From PNON01 sp964387025 (GTDB lineage Bacteria > Chloroflexota > Anaerolineae > Anaerolineales > Anaerolineaceae), in assembly GCA_964387025.1 (NCBI GenBank), contig CAYLUZ010000002.1:62001-126000 (forward strand): a stretch of 64,000 nt of DNA. Direction: 5' to 3'. Position 1 is the stretch's first letter; every line of letters begins with the position of its first letter. The notes beneath the pieces were generated by a model. It did not search any database. It saw only the letters and a list, made by a program, of their open reading frames with translations, and was not told the origin of the DNA. This document shows, piece by piece, positions 16,359-25,554 of the stretch. A program made the position numbers and the translations under genes.

Positions 16359-16736
16359 ATGGTTGATAAGTCACGTCCTTGTATCTTCCTCATTGAAGAC
16401 GATGAAACAATGATCAATCTATTGGTGATCTTATTGAATCTGGAAAATTTTATCACTGTAAAATTAGAGCAAGAAGAAACGGATCTGATCATCTCGCAAA
16501 TTATGGAAACAAAACCTGACTTAATATTGATGGATATTTTTCTCAATAAATTAAACGGATTGGATATACTTAAAGAGATCAGGTCGAAACCCGATCTTTC
16601 AAATACGAAGATCATCATTTCATCTGGATCTGATATGAAAGATTTTTGCTTATCCAATGGGGCTGATGGTTTTATTCTTAAACCTTATATGCCCGAAGAA
16701 TTAATAAAAATGATCCAGGTTCAATTAGAGCAATAA
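16359..16736 (+). CDS. Stand-alone response-regulator receiver domain
   Basis: 125 aa made of a single receiver domain. It has the acidic pocket IEDDE (~12-16), the phosphorylatable Asp in LILMDIFLNKLNG (~57), the Ser/Thr switch in IIISSG and the conserved Lys in FILKPYMPEEL. There is no output domain, so it must act by protein-protein contact. It starts one base after lon stops and is followed within 10 bases by the PHP/AlbA gene. No histidine kinase is nearby. Confidence 0.9.
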   Translation: MVDKSRPCIFLIEDDETMINLLVILLNLENFITVKLEQEETDLIISQIMETKPDLILMDIFLNKLNGLDILKEIRSKPDLSNTKIIISSGSDMKDFCLSNGADGFILKPYMPEELIKMIQVQLEQ

Positions 16737-16746
16737 GGAAAGTTAC

Positions 16747-18498
16747 GTGAAAAAACAAATAACAAAAAATTCTTTTCAATGGTATAACGCTGATCTGCAT
16801 TTACACACACCAGCATCCCTTGATTATCAACAGTCTGAATTAACATACATGGAAATTCTTCAACGGGCAGAAGCCAAGGATATCCAATTACTGGCTTTTG
16901 CAGACCATAATACTGTTTCCGGTTATCGAAGGCTTCGTGAAGAAATTGACCAACTGGTCATGCTCGAAAAGTTGAACCGAATACTACCTGCAGAAAAAAT
17001 AAAACTGGCAGAGTATCACCGCCTGACAAACAAAATATTAATCCTGCCGGGTTTTGAAATCACAGCCACTTTTGGATTTCATATCATCGGGTTATTCTCA
17101 CCTGATAAACCTGTGCGAGAAATTGAACATCTCCTGCTGAATTTAAATATTCCTTCTGAATTGATCGATGAGGGTTCAGCCACCGTCGGTGCAACCTCTG
17201 ATGTACTAACGGTTTATCGGATGATCAAGCAGGCTGGTGGAATCACAATTGCAGCGCATTCCAATTCTTCCAATGGGGTCGCGATGCGCGGATTCAATTT
17301 CGGTGGTCAGACAAAAATTGCCTATACGCAGGATGTTAATCTCGATGCTTTGGAAGTAACCGACCTCGATATTAAAGGACCTCGCGCCACAGCCTGGTTC
17401 TTTAATGGCACTAAGCCGGAATACCCTCGTCGGATGCATTGTATTCAGGGATCAGATTCCCACCGATTATTAACTGATCCATTAAAGAGGAAAAATCTCG
17501 GAATTGGCGAAAGATCCACAGATTTCTATTTGCAAGAATTAAATTTCTCTGCAATTCAGGAATTGCTACAAAGCAATGACTTCGCCCGCACTCGTCCGCA
17601 TCGACAGCAGGAAGAACCAGTTTTTGATTTTATTCAGGCAGCATTGGATGATGGACCAAACATAATCCAGGACTTTCATGAGTCGATGTCAGCTAAGGGT
17701 GGAAAACTTTATTCGATCGTTTCTGATATTTGTGGTTTTGCAAATACGAATGGTGGTACGTTATATATTGGCATTAGTCATGATCTGCACAAACCCCCTG
17801 TTGGAGTCACTGACACAAAGCAGGCAGCCATTTCCCTTGAGAAAGAGATAAATAAATCAATTAGTCCCCCCCTTCATTGTACGATCGATGTAAATGAGTT
17901 TAAAGGGAAGAAACTGCTACGGGTGCTTATTCCTCGCGGAGATGACCCGCCTTATGCAGTGGATGACAATAAAATATATATTCGTGATGAAGCTGAAACT
18001 GGTGTTGCAGTTCGCGATGAAATAGTAAGCCTTGTTCTAAGAAAAGGCAACCTCAGCAAGCCGGAAATTACACAAAACTCAATTCCGCATGAAAAAGAAC
18101 AAATGAATATCACGGAGCCCGCACCAGAAAAAATTGATGGTGGCGAAGCTCCTCGAACTGGAGTCGAAGTGATGCCTTTGGATATCCGCAATGGTGTAAA
18201 GTATTATGCCATGCGAGATCTACGCAATGGGAACATGGTAAAAAATGTAACCAGATCTTCAGCCAGACGTCTATGGCATTATGCAATTGATAGATTTGAA
18301 GAATTGACCACCAAACCAGAACTCTCACGGATAGATTGGAATGGAGATTATGGTATTGTCTTGCGAAGTGATCAAAAGAAGGGCTCGAATTTTGACTTGA
18401 TCCTGAAATCTGAAACAGATATGCGTTATTTCTTTGGTGTAACGCCCAATGGAATCCATGGAGAATGGAGAAAATTGACTGGCATGGAAGATTCGTAA
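16747..18498 (+). CDS. PHP-domain phosphoesterase fused to AlbA_2 (Schlafen-type) domain
   Basis: 583 aa, GTG start behind AAGGAAA. Residues ~10-275 are a PHP domain: NADLHLHTPAS and FADHNTVSGY carry metal-binding His/Asp. LPGFEITA, IAAHSNS and IQGSDSHR supply the rest. Residues ~293-425 match the Schlafen AlbA_2 domain, including the signature FANTNGGTLYIGI and the later KIYIRDEAETG. The last ~100 residues (KYYAMRDLRNGNMVKNVTRSSARRLWHYAI) form an extra unassigned domain. The fusion suggests a metal-dependent nuclease or phosphoesterase acting on nucleic acid, possibly in stress or damage signalling. Substrate unknown. Confidence 0.82.
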   Translation: MKKQITKNSFQWYNADLHLHTPASLDYQQSELTYMEILQRAEAKDIQLLAFADHNTVSGYRRLREEIDQLVMLEKLNRILPAEKIKLAEYHRLTNKILILPGFEITATFGFHIIGLFSPDKPVREIEHLLLNLNIPSELIDEGSATVGATSDVLTVYRMIKQAGGITIAAHSNSSNGVAMRGFNFGGQTKIAYTQDVNLDALEVTDLDIKGPRATAWFFNGTKPEYPRRMHCIQGSDSHRLLTDPLKRKNLGIGERSTDFYLQELNFSAIQELLQSNDFARTRPHRQQEEPVFDFIQAALDDGPNIIQDFHESMSAKGGKLYSIVSDICGFANTNGGTLYIGISHDLHKPPVGVTDTKQAAISLEKEINKSISPPLHCTIDVNEFKGKKLLRVLIPRGDDPPYAVDDNKIYIRDEAETGVAVRDEIVSLVLRKGNLSKPEITQNSIPHEKEQMNITEPAPEKIDGGEAPRTGVEVMPLDIRNGVKYYAMRDLRNGNMVKNVTRSSARRLWHYAIDRFEELTTKPELSRIDWNGDYGIVLRSDQKKGSNFDLILKSETDMRYFFGVTPNGIHGEWRKLTGMEDS

Positions 18499-18927
18499 AT
18501 GCCGGTCTTTTCTATTCGCGAATTCAAGTATCCAGATGATTATGACCAGGCAGTTGAGATATGGAAAAACTCTGCTCCTGGTGTGAACTTCTCCCGGTCG
18601 GATACACCCGCTGAAATTCAAAAAAAACTGAATTATTCACCGGATCTTTTCCTTGTAGCTGTTGTGAATGAAAAAGTCGTAGGAACTGTGATTGGTGGGT
18701 ACGATGGTCGTCGCGGGATCATATATCATTTGGCTGTTCGATCCCAGTTTCGAAAATCTGGCGTCGGGAAATCACTGATGCTGGAAGTTGAATCCAGGCT
18801 GAAAAGAAAAGGCTGCCTAAAGAGCTATCTCATGATCACCAAAGAAAATCCATCGGTAATTGAATATTATCAAGAATTGGGTTGGAAATTAATGGATGTA
18901 ATGATCATGGGGAAGGAGTTCGATTGA
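18499..18927 (+). CDS. GNAT family N-acetyltransferase
   Basis: 142 aa, starting directly after the PHP/AlbA stop. The acetyl-CoA-binding motif is seen as IIYHLAVRSQFRKSGVGKSLMLEVESRLK (~76-104), with the Q/R-x-x-G-x-G/A pattern, followed by the YYQELGWKL hairpin typical of RimI-like enzymes. It transfers an acetyl group from acetyl-CoA to an unknown amine, perhaps a protein N-terminus or small molecule. Its stop overlaps the TTG start of the MoaB-like gene. Confidence 0.85.
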   Translation: MPVFSIREFKYPDDYDQAVEIWKNSAPGVNFSRSDTPAEIQKKLNYSPDLFLVAVVNEKVVGTVIGGYDGRRGIIYHLAVRSQFRKSGVGKSLMLEVESRLKRKGCLKSYLMITKENPSVIEYYQELGWKLMDVMIMGKEFD

Positions 18928-19430
18928 AGGAACTACGTTTTGCCATAATTACTATATCAGATAGATCATCCCGTGGAGAAAGACCCGATACCTCAGGTCC
19001 TGCCTTGGTTGATTATTTAAAATCCAAAGGCGGAATGATCTGCTACCAAAGCATTATCCCTGACGATTTTGAGACCATAAAGAAAGAATTAATCACATTA
19101 TCAGATAATCCGGACATCGATGTTATCCTGACCACTGGTGGTACCGGTATATCTCCAAGGGATGTAACCCCTGAAGCCACTCTGTCAATTGCAGAAAGGC
19201 TGATACCCGGAATTCACGAATACATCCGATCCAAGAGTATTCAAATTACCGCTCATGCCATGTTATCGCGTGCTACGGCAGCCATTCGGAATCAAACTAT
19301 TATTATCAATCTGCCAGGAAGCCCAAAAGGTGCAGTTGAAAGCCTGGAATTCGTGCAGAATATTTTGCCTCACGCAGTAGCTCAGTTGAGAGGTTTACCT
19401 GCTGCACAGGATCATAAACCAAAGGATTGA
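18924..19430 (+). CDS. MogA/MoaB family molybdenum cofactor biosynthesis protein
   Basis: 168 aa from TTG 18924, chosen because GGGGAAGGAG lies 5-14 bases upstream and the start overlaps the preceding stop. A possible start 42 bases earlier adds residues unlike the family. It has AIITISDRSSRGERPDTSGP, the TTGGTGISPRDVTPEATL active-site stretch and INLPGSPKGAVESL, the hallmarks of molybdopterin adenylyltransferases. It would adenylylate molybdopterin before metal insertion. No other moa/moe gene is in the window, so a moonlighting or Mo-independent role cannot be excluded. Confidence 0.88.
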   Translation: MKELRFAIITISDRSSRGERPDTSGPALVDYLKSKGGMICYQSIIPDDFETIKKELITLSDNPDIDVILTTGGTGISPRDVTPEATLSIAERLIPGIHEYIRSKSIQITAHAMLSRATAAIRNQTIIINLPGSPKGAVESLEFVQNILPHAVAQLRGLPAAQDHKPKD

Positions 19431-19476
19431 TCTGAAAATAACATGTGAATGAGTGAGCTTCATTAGGCATGAAGTC

Positions 19477-19505
19477 TTGTCACCCATACATTGCTAGACT
19501 ATAAT
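19477..19505 (+). promoter_or_regulatory. Sigma-70-type promoter of efp
   Basis: TTGTCA (19477-19482), 17-bp spacer, TATAAT (19500-19505). Transcription should start near 19512, about 33 bases before the efp ATG. Confidence 0.8.
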
Positions 19506-19544
19506 CAGCGGTTGGTATTGAAACTATAGCAAGAGGACAGATCA

Positions 19545-20102
19545 ATGATTGATGTAAATGATTTAAGAAAAGGAATTACGTTTGTATTGGATGGGACGCT
19601 CTTTAAAGTCCTGGATTATTCACATAATAAGACCGGCCGCGGCAACGCCTCGATTAAAGTCAAAGCTCGAAATATCCGAACTGGTACCACACTGGAAAAG
19701 ACTTTCCAATCAGGAGATCGCGTTCAGGATGTAAGGCTTGATTTTCACAATGTTCAGTATCTCTACACAGATGGTGAAACATATCACTTTATGGATCTGG
19801 AAACATATGAACAACCTGCCATTGGATCAAAAGTAATTGGAGATTCAGCCGGTTTCCTAAAAGAGGGAATGGAAGTAAAACTAACTTATTATGAAAATGA
19901 ACCAATTGACATAGACCTGCCAACCTCCGTCGATTTAAAGGTTGTCTGGGCAGAAAACGCTGTCAAAGGAGATACTGCTACAGGTGTCACCAAGAAGGTC
20001 AAGACAGAATCCGGTCTGGAAGTAAGCTGCCCCTATTTTGTAGTTGAGGGAGATACTGTGCGGGTGGATACACGGACTGGTGGATATGTCACCCGTGTCT
20101 AA
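19545..20102 (+). CDS. efp: Translation elongation factor P
   Basis: 185 aa, ATG behind AAGAGGACAG. Three OB/KOW-like domains are recognisable: DLRKGITFVLDGTLFKVLDYSHNKTGRGNA, the middle YLYTDGETYHFMDLETYEQ and the C-terminal TGVTKKVKTESGLEVSCPYFVVEGDTVRVDTRTGGYVTRV. EF-P relieves ribosome stalling at polyproline. The tip of domain I has KTGRGNAS, where the modifiable residue of other bacteria is Lys or Arg. Here Arg sits in the tip. No EpmA or EarP gene is in view. It has its own promoter. Confidence 0.96.
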   Translation: MIDVNDLRKGITFVLDGTLFKVLDYSHNKTGRGNASIKVKARNIRTGTTLEKTFQSGDRVQDVRLDFHNVQYLYTDGETYHFMDLETYEQPAIGSKVIGDSAGFLKEGMEVKLTYYENEPIDIDLPTSVDLKVVWAENAVKGDTATGVTKKVKTESGLEVSCPYFVVEGDTVRVDTRTGGYVTRV

Positions 20103-20147
20103 CAGTACTTACCCAGAATAATTACTTATTGTCGTTTTTCAATAACA

Positions 20148-20173
20148 ACAGGGCAGGTGTGAACCTGCTCTGT
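20148..20173 (+). terminator. Hairpin after efp
   Basis: ACAGGGCAGGT and ACCTGCTCTGT pair around a GTGA loop with one mismatch (11-bp arms). The tail is AT-rich rather than a clean T-run, so it is a weak terminator or RNA-end stabiliser. Confidence 0.5.
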
Positions 20174-20213
20174 ATTAATATATTCAATATATATTCAAAC
20201 TGAAGGGATTGTA

Positions 20214-20948
20214 ATGATCACTCACTTGCTTGTTGATCTGGATGACACATTGTTACAAAACTCCATGGAGGTGTTTGCCCCTCCATATTACAAAGCGTTA
20301 TCCACACACCTGGCTGCGTTTGTCGCTCCTGAAGTCATGCTTCCAAAACTTCTTGAGGGAACAAATGCAATGTTGAAGAATACTGATCCAGTTATGACGC
20401 TTGAGTATACGTTCGATAGGGTGTTTTATCCGGGTATAGGTGTGAGCAAAGTAAAGCTACATCCTTCTCTGATCCAGTTTTATGATGTGATTTTTCCAAC
20501 ACTAGAAAAATATACTCAGCAAATTCCAGCGGCTATAGAAATGATCAATCAAGCCCTTGAAATTGGGTTGAAAATTGTTGTTGCCACTAACCCGCTCTTC
20601 CCGCTTAAAGCCATCCAACAACGCTTAATATGGGCTGGATTAAGCCCAAAAGATATACCATACAGATTAATTGCCTGTTATGAGGTTTTTCATTTTACCA
20701 AGCCGAATCCAGCTTACTATCAGGAAATCATGACCAGGGTAGGCGCAAATGCAGGTGAGTGTGTCATGGTCGGAAATGACCTTGAAATGGATATCCTGCC
20801 TGCATTAAGCCTGGGGATCCAATGTTTTCGGATTGAGAACAATGAAAAAAGCAAGATATTGATGGGAGACTTCGCATCTGGGATGCATCAGCAGGTCATT
20901 CCCTGGGTAAAATATTTGAATTCAAGGACTGAAACAGGCATTATATAA
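20214..20948 (+). CDS. HAD superfamily hydrolase
   Basis: 244 aa, ATG behind GAAGGGATTGTA. HAD motif I is LLVDLDDTLLQ (Asp nucleophile at ~9). Motif II is IVVATNPLFPLKAI. Motif III/IV is FTKPNPAYYQEIM followed by CVMVGNDLEMDILPALSLGI. The cap region lies between motifs I and II. It is a soluble phosphatase-type enzyme of unknown substrate. It is flanked by efp and ftsH but separated from both by intergenic sequence. Confidence 0.85.
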   Translation: MITHLLVDLDDTLLQNSMEVFAPPYYKALSTHLAAFVAPEVMLPKLLEGTNAMLKNTDPVMTLEYTFDRVFYPGIGVSKVKLHPSLIQFYDVIFPTLEKYTQQIPAAIEMINQALEIGLKIVVATNPLFPLKAIQQRLIWAGLSPKDIPYRLIACYEVFHFTKPNPAYYQEIMTRVGANAGECVMVGNDLEMDILPALSLGIQCFRIENNEKSKILMGDFASGMHQQVIPWVKYLNSRTETGII

Positions 20949-21006
20949 GAAATGTATAAGAAATTGAGATTATATTCAACAAAATTCTACTATCTTATTT
21001 TTTGAT

Positions 21007-21015
21007 TGGTATAAT
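21007..21015 (+). promoter_or_regulatory. Extended -10 promoter upstream of ftsH
   Basis: TGG-TATAAT forms an extended -10 element, and no good -35 is seen 17 bp upstream. It lies 47 bp before the GTG start of ftsH. Confidence 0.6.
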
Positions 21016-21061
21016 CAGAACAAAGTTGAAATAAAAGGTATCGTGGATACTGGAGGTATCT

Positions 21062-22912
21062 GTGAATTCTCGCAACCAATCCTACATTATTTATTTGTTG
21101 CTGTTCATTGCGATTATTGCAATGCTTTTTTACAGCTTCAGGCAGTCAAACACTGCCCAAGATGTACTTAATCTTAATCAGGTAGCATCAGACATCAGAG
21201 CCGGAAAAGTAACCCGGATCATTGCTGATGAAAATAGATTACGCGTAATATATGCTGACGGAGAAAAAACATCCAATAAAGAAACAAATTCTACTCTTGT
21301 ACAACAATTACTCGATCTTGGTGTAACCTCATCTGAACTGGATCCTGCCAAGATCAAACTTGAAGTAAAACCGCCCAGTGCGTGGCTTGGAATAATCACT
21401 GCCCTGGGTTATATACTGCCATTTATTGTCCTCGCGGGCGTATTCTGGTTTATTTTTCGGCAGGCACAAGGAAGTAATAATGCTGCCATGTCATTTGGTA
21501 AATCAAGAGCTAGAATGTTTAGTGGCGACCAACCGACAGTGACTTTCGCAGATGTTGCCGGAGTGGAAGAGGCAAAAGAAGAATTAAAAGAAGTCGTTGA
21601 ATTCCTTCGGGAACCTCAAAAATTCATTTCTTTAGGTGCAAGAATACCCAAGGGTGTACTGCTTGTAGGTCCTCCTGGAACAGGGAAGACTCTTATCGCC
21701 AAAGCAGTATCTGGTGAGGCAGGTGTCCCGTTCTTCTCAATCAGTGGTTCCGAATTTGTTGAAATGTTTGTGGGTGTCGGTGCAAGTCGTGTTCGTGATC
21801 TATTTGAACAGGCAAAACGCCATTCACCCTGTATAGTGTTCGTCGATGAGATCGATGCTGTCGGACGACAACGTGGATCTGGGTTGGGCGGGAGTCATGA
21901 TGAACGTGAACAGACCCTGAACCAGATGTTGGTTGAAATGGATGGTTTTGAAACTGATACAAATGTAATTATCATGGCAGCCACCAACCGTCCTGATATT
22001 TTGGACCCTGCGCTGCTTCGTCCTGGTCGTTTTGACCGTAGAGTAGTATTGGATCGTCCGGATGTTCGTGGTAGAGAAGCGATTCTGAAAGTCCATGTTA
22101 AAGGAAAACCATTATCCCCGGAAATTGACCTTGCTGTACTTGCCAAAATGACTCCAGGATTTGTCGGTGCTGATCTTGAGAATATGGTAAATGAAGGTGC
22201 AATTCTGGCTGCCAGGCGGAACAAAAAAATCGTTGGACAACTTGAGTTTGAAGAAGCCATTGAACGTGTGATTGCCGGTCCTGAACGAAAGAGCCGTTTG
22301 ATCACTCCGGACGAGAAAAAGATTGTAGCTTACCATGAAGCTGGTCATGCTGTATTAATGAACGCACTCCAGGAAGCGAATCCAGTCCAAAAGATCACGA
22401 TCATACCACGTGGTATGTACGGTGGATTTACTCGGGCTTTACCTGAAGAAGACCTGACCCTTGTCTCCAGAAAGAAACTGATCAGTGAGATCATTGGTTT
22501 GTTGGGTGGGCGTGTCGCTGAAGAGCTTGTATTCGATGACATCACCTCAGGTGCCTCAAACGACATCGAAAGGGTAACCCAACTCGCCAGGAATATGGTC
22601 ACCAGGTTGGGTATGAGCACAGAGTTAGGCCCGATGGTTTATGGACAAAAGGAAGAAATGATATTCCTGGGTCGAGAGATCTCTGAACAACGTGATTATT
22701 CTGAAGCGATTGCTGAGAAAATTGACCAGGAAGTACGCGAACTTGTGAACAATGCGTACAAAACCGCAAAGGAATTAATGTCTAAATATCGCAAGGAATT
22801 GGATGCGGTAGCCGGTCGTCTGCTTGAAGTGGAAACTCTTAACCGTGATGAATTTGAAGCGATCTTCCCTCCGCCACTTTCGAAGAAGAGCGGAACACCT
22901 GTAAGGGTATAA
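21062..22912 (+). CDS. ftsH: ATP-dependent zinc metalloprotease FtsH
   Basis: 616 aa, GTG start behind TGGAGGTATC. Two membrane helices (~8-26 and ~105-127) bracket a ~75-residue extracytoplasmic part. The AAA domain has Walker A GPPGTGKT (~203) and VDEIDAVGRQRG. The second region of homology includes ATNRPDILDPALLRPGRFDR. The M41 protease has HEAGH (~425-429). It extracts and degrades membrane proteins and unstable regulators. Length and motifs are normal. It ends just before a strong bidirectional terminator. Confidence 0.97.
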   Translation: MNSRNQSYIIYLLLFIAIIAMLFYSFRQSNTAQDVLNLNQVASDIRAGKVTRIIADENRLRVIYADGEKTSNKETNSTLVQQLLDLGVTSSELDPAKIKLEVKPPSAWLGIITALGYILPFIVLAGVFWFIFRQAQGSNNAAMSFGKSRARMFSGDQPTVTFADVAGVEEAKEELKEVVEFLREPQKFISLGARIPKGVLLVGPPGTGKTLIAKAVSGEAGVPFFSISGSEFVEMFVGVGASRVRDLFEQAKRHSPCIVFVDEIDAVGRQRGSGLGGSHDEREQTLNQMLVEMDGFETDTNVIIMAATNRPDILDPALLRPGRFDRRVVLDRPDVRGREAILKVHVKGKPLSPEIDLAVLAKMTPGFVGADLENMVNEGAILAARRNKKIVGQLEFEEAIERVIAGPERKSRLITPDEKKIVAYHEAGHAVLMNALQEANPVQKITIIPRGMYGGFTRALPEEDLTLVSRKKLISEIIGLLGGRVAEELVFDDITSGASNDIERVTQLARNMVTRLGMSTELGPMVYGQKEEMIFLGREISEQRDYSEAIAEKIDQEVRELVNNAYKTAKELMSKYRKELDAVAGRLLEVETLNRDEFEAIFPPPLSKKSGTPVRV

Positions 22913-22924
22913 TTTCTCAGAAAC

Positions 22925-22956
22925 AAAAAAGGATTGACGAATGTCAATCCTTTTTT
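22925..22956. terminator. Bidirectional intrinsic terminator between ftsH and the acyl-CoA ligase gene
   Basis: A 14-bp perfect stem (22925-22938 / 22943-22956, arm AAAAAAGGATTGAC) with a GAAT loop. It has a T-run in both directions. The stop codon of the minus-strand ligase gene lies inside the stem. Confidence 0.9.
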
Positions 22957-24620
22957 TCTATCTCTAGACGAATTAATTCCCGCCGGAGAACTTTTCCTAT
23001 AGAACTGCGCGGCAAGTTTTCGATCATCTTTATTTGGACCGGTACTTTATGCCTCGCTAAATTTTCCTTGCAATGATCCAACACTTCCTGCTCGGTCAAA
23101 CTGGATTCTGGTTTCCTGACCACCCAAACAATAACAACCTCCCCTAAAAAATCATCTGGGATTCCAGCAGCCGCTGATTCTTTCACCCCGGGTAGAAGCG
23201 AGATCACTTCTTCAATTTCCTGAGGCCAAACCTGCAAACCGCCAACTTTGATCAAATCTTTCTTTCGTCCTTTAATGAAGTAATAACCATCATTGTCCTT
23301 CCAGGCAATATCTCCTGTATATAACCATCCATTCTTTAATGCTATCTCTGTCTCTTCCGGGTTCCCATAATATTCTTTCATGATCTGAGGGCCACGAATG
23401 ACCAATTCACCCAATCTCCCAGTCACCACTTCCCGATTTCCATTTTCCAGGGAAACAAGGTGACATTCAACATCAGGTAAGGGTAATCCAATTGATCCAG
23501 TCTTATTTAATCCAGTAACAGGATTGCAATGAGTTGCTGTTGGTGCTTCTGATAAACCATAACCTTCAATGAGTGGCCCACTTATAAGTTGTTCAAAGTT
23601 GTTTTTAATTTCTGGATTTAATGAAGCTGATCCTGAGATACATATTTTGATCGATTTTATATCACTTTTATACGTATTCAATTCGGTGTGATGCAAGATT
23701 GCATATAATTGACTTGGTACAGATGGAAAAATGGTAGGTTTATACTTACGGATTGCCTTGAAAATTTTATGTACATCCCCAGGATTATTGATCAAGATCA
23801 TCGGGCAACCCATCAGTATAGCCAAAACCATTCCCAAAACCATTCCATAAACATGAAATAAGGGAATTGCCACAAGAAATGGATTCTTGACATCTTCAAT
23901 TTGGTTTAACCATGCTCTAAATTGATACACATTAGCCACAACATTACAATGTAATCCAACTGCAGCTTTTGGTACTCCTGTGGTTCCTCCACTGAATTGT
24001 AATATGGCCGGCTGCTCGTGAGTTATATTGATCTTTACCTTAAAACTATTTGTCCTTTGAATGGTCAATAAATTCTTAAATCTAATTGTATTTGGATAAT
24101 TAGGTTCAACCTTTTGAGTGTGGCTTCTAATTTCTGTTTCTACATCAGATAGAGATAGGCTTTCATCCAAATCTGAATAGATAAAGTTATGAATAGCAGT
24201 CGTATGATGGAGGTTCTCAGTTATATCAAGATGAGTTGATAATATGAACAACCCTGAGACACCGACTTTGATAACTTGGTTTTGAATTTCCCGAAACTGG
24301 TAATTGGGATTAATTGCCACAACTATCCCGCCCATCTTCAAGATACCGAAGAATGAAAAAATAAACTGCGGGATGTTTGGGAGAAGAATGCCGATACGGT
24401 CCCCTTTTCTAAATCCAAGTGCGATTAGCCCGTCAGCAACCCGGTCTGTGATCTGATCGACCTGTCGAAAATTATATGATTGTGACTCATATTTTATACA
24501 AGCAAGGTTGGGATATTTTTCTGCAGATTCGAATAATAGATCGCCTAACGTGAACTTAGGATATTTTAAATGATTTGGAACGGAATTTGTTAAACCGGCT
24601 ATATGATCTCGATCATTCAT
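22944..24620 (-). CDS. AMP-binding acyl-CoA synthetase (long-chain fatty acid-CoA ligase type)
   Basis: 558 aa. It activates a carboxylate with ATP to an acyl-adenylate and then the CoA thioester. The P-loop LQFSGGTTGVPKAAVG is at ~211-226, the adenylation motif GYGLSEAP near 348, YTGDIAWKDNDGYY near 435, and the C-terminal IGKVLRREL with the catalytic Lys near 545. The whole domain pair is present. The start at 24620 overlaps the end of miaA (24613), so the two are translationally coupled. Chain-length preference cannot be read from the sequence. Confidence 0.92.
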   Translation of the reverse strand: MNDRDHIAGLTNSVPNHLKYPKFTLGDLLFESAEKYPNLACIKYESQSYNFRQVDQITDRVADGLIALGFRKGDRIGILLPNIPQFIFSFFGILKMGGIVVAINPNYQFREIQNQVIKVGVSGLFILSTHLDITENLHHTTAIHNFIYSDLDESLSLSDVETEIRSHTQKVEPNYPNTIRFKNLLTIQRTNSFKVKINITHEQPAILQFSGGTTGVPKAAVGLHCNVVANVYQFRAWLNQIEDVKNPFLVAIPLFHVYGMVLGMVLAILMGCPMILINNPGDVHKIFKAIRKYKPTIFPSVPSQLYAILHHTELNTYKSDIKSIKICISGSASLNPEIKNNFEQLISGPLIEGYGLSEAPTATHCNPVTGLNKTGSIGLPLPDVECHLVSLENGNREVVTGRLGELVIRGPQIMKEYYGNPEETEIALKNGWLYTGDIAWKDNDGYYFIKGRKKDLIKVGGLQVWPQEIEEVISLLPGVKESAAAGIPDDFLGEVVIVWVVRKPESSLTEQEVLDHCKENLARHKVPVQIKMIENLPRSSIGKVLRRELIRLEIEKKD

Positions 24621-25554
24621 TTATACTCAGCAGGGTATTGATTTTCTGGACCATATTATCAACCATTTCCACTTCAGGAGAGAACCAAAATATCTGCGGG
24701 TCTGCAAGCTTGAACCAATTTGATTGCCTGCGCACATACTGCCTGGTCTTGCGCTTGATCAACATGACTGCTTCATCAAGGGTAAGCCTGCCATTAATAT
24801 AGTGAGTGATTTCATTATAACCAATTGCACTCATCCCCGGTAAATCGGGTGTATATCCTTTTTGAAGTAATCCTTGTACTTCATTCACTAATCCATCTAC
24901 CAGCATCTGATCTATGCGGGAGTCTATTCGCCTGTAAAGATCTTCCCGAGACCACTGAATTCCAATTTGGATCAAGAAATACGGAGAAGTACCTTTAATC
25001 TTGAGTTCTGAAAACTTATGACCCGTCATAAAAATAACTTCCAATGCTCGCACAACCCTGCGAATATTCCGCTTATCGATGGATAGTGCTGCTAAAGGAT
25101 CAAGTTTTTCCAGATACCGAAACAACTCTTTATACCCCTTTTCTTTCGATATCTTTTCAAGTACAGTCCGCATTGCATCATCCGGCATTTGTTCTGGTAT
25201 TTGCCAGGCTTCCGTGATTGAATAAATGTATTGACCTGTACCCCCTACGAGGATTGGAATTTTTCCGTTTTTTTGTAATTGAGCAATGATCTTGACACAC
25301 ATTTCCTGATAAACTGCCAGGCTAAGAGGCTGGTCAGGATCTGCAATATCGATCAAATGGTGCGGAACCATTGCCAATTCATCCAATGACGGCTTGGCTG
25401 TCCCAATATCCATTCCTCGATAGAACAACCTTGAGTCACACGAAATGATTTCTCCATTTATCCTCTTGGCAATTTGAATCGCGGCATCTGTTTTACCAGA
25501 CGCAGTTGGCCCCATAATTACTATGAGCGGTTTACTTTTAGAAATAGAGCGCAT
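24613..25554 (-). CDS. miaA: tRNA dimethylallyltransferase
   Basis: 313 aa from ATG 25554. A TTG 21 bases earlier is possible but lacks a better ribosome site. It transfers a dimethylallyl group to A37 of tRNAs reading UNN codons. It shows the P-loop VIMGPTASGKT at ~12-22, ISCDSRLFYRGMDIGTAKP, VGGTGQYI, DKRNIRRVVRALEV and the C-terminal RKTRQYVRRQSNWF. It overlaps both neighbours: yraN upstream by 17 bases and the acyl-CoA ligase downstream. The three therefore form one transcript. Confidence 0.96.
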   Translation of the reverse strand: MRSISKSKPLIVIMGPTASGKTDAAIQIAKRINGEIISCDSRLFYRGMDIGTAKPSLDELAMVPHHLIDIADPDQPLSLAVYQEMCVKIIAQLQKNGKIPILVGGTGQYIYSITEAWQIPEQMPDDAMRTVLEKISKEKGYKELFRYLEKLDPLAALSIDKRNIRRVVRALEVIFMTGHKFSELKIKGTSPYFLIQIGIQWSREDLYRRIDSRIDQMLVDGLVNEVQGLLQKGYTPDLPGMSAIGYNEITHYINGRLTLDEAVMLIKRKTRQYVRRQSNWFKLADPQIFWFSPEVEMVDNMVQKINTLLSINE

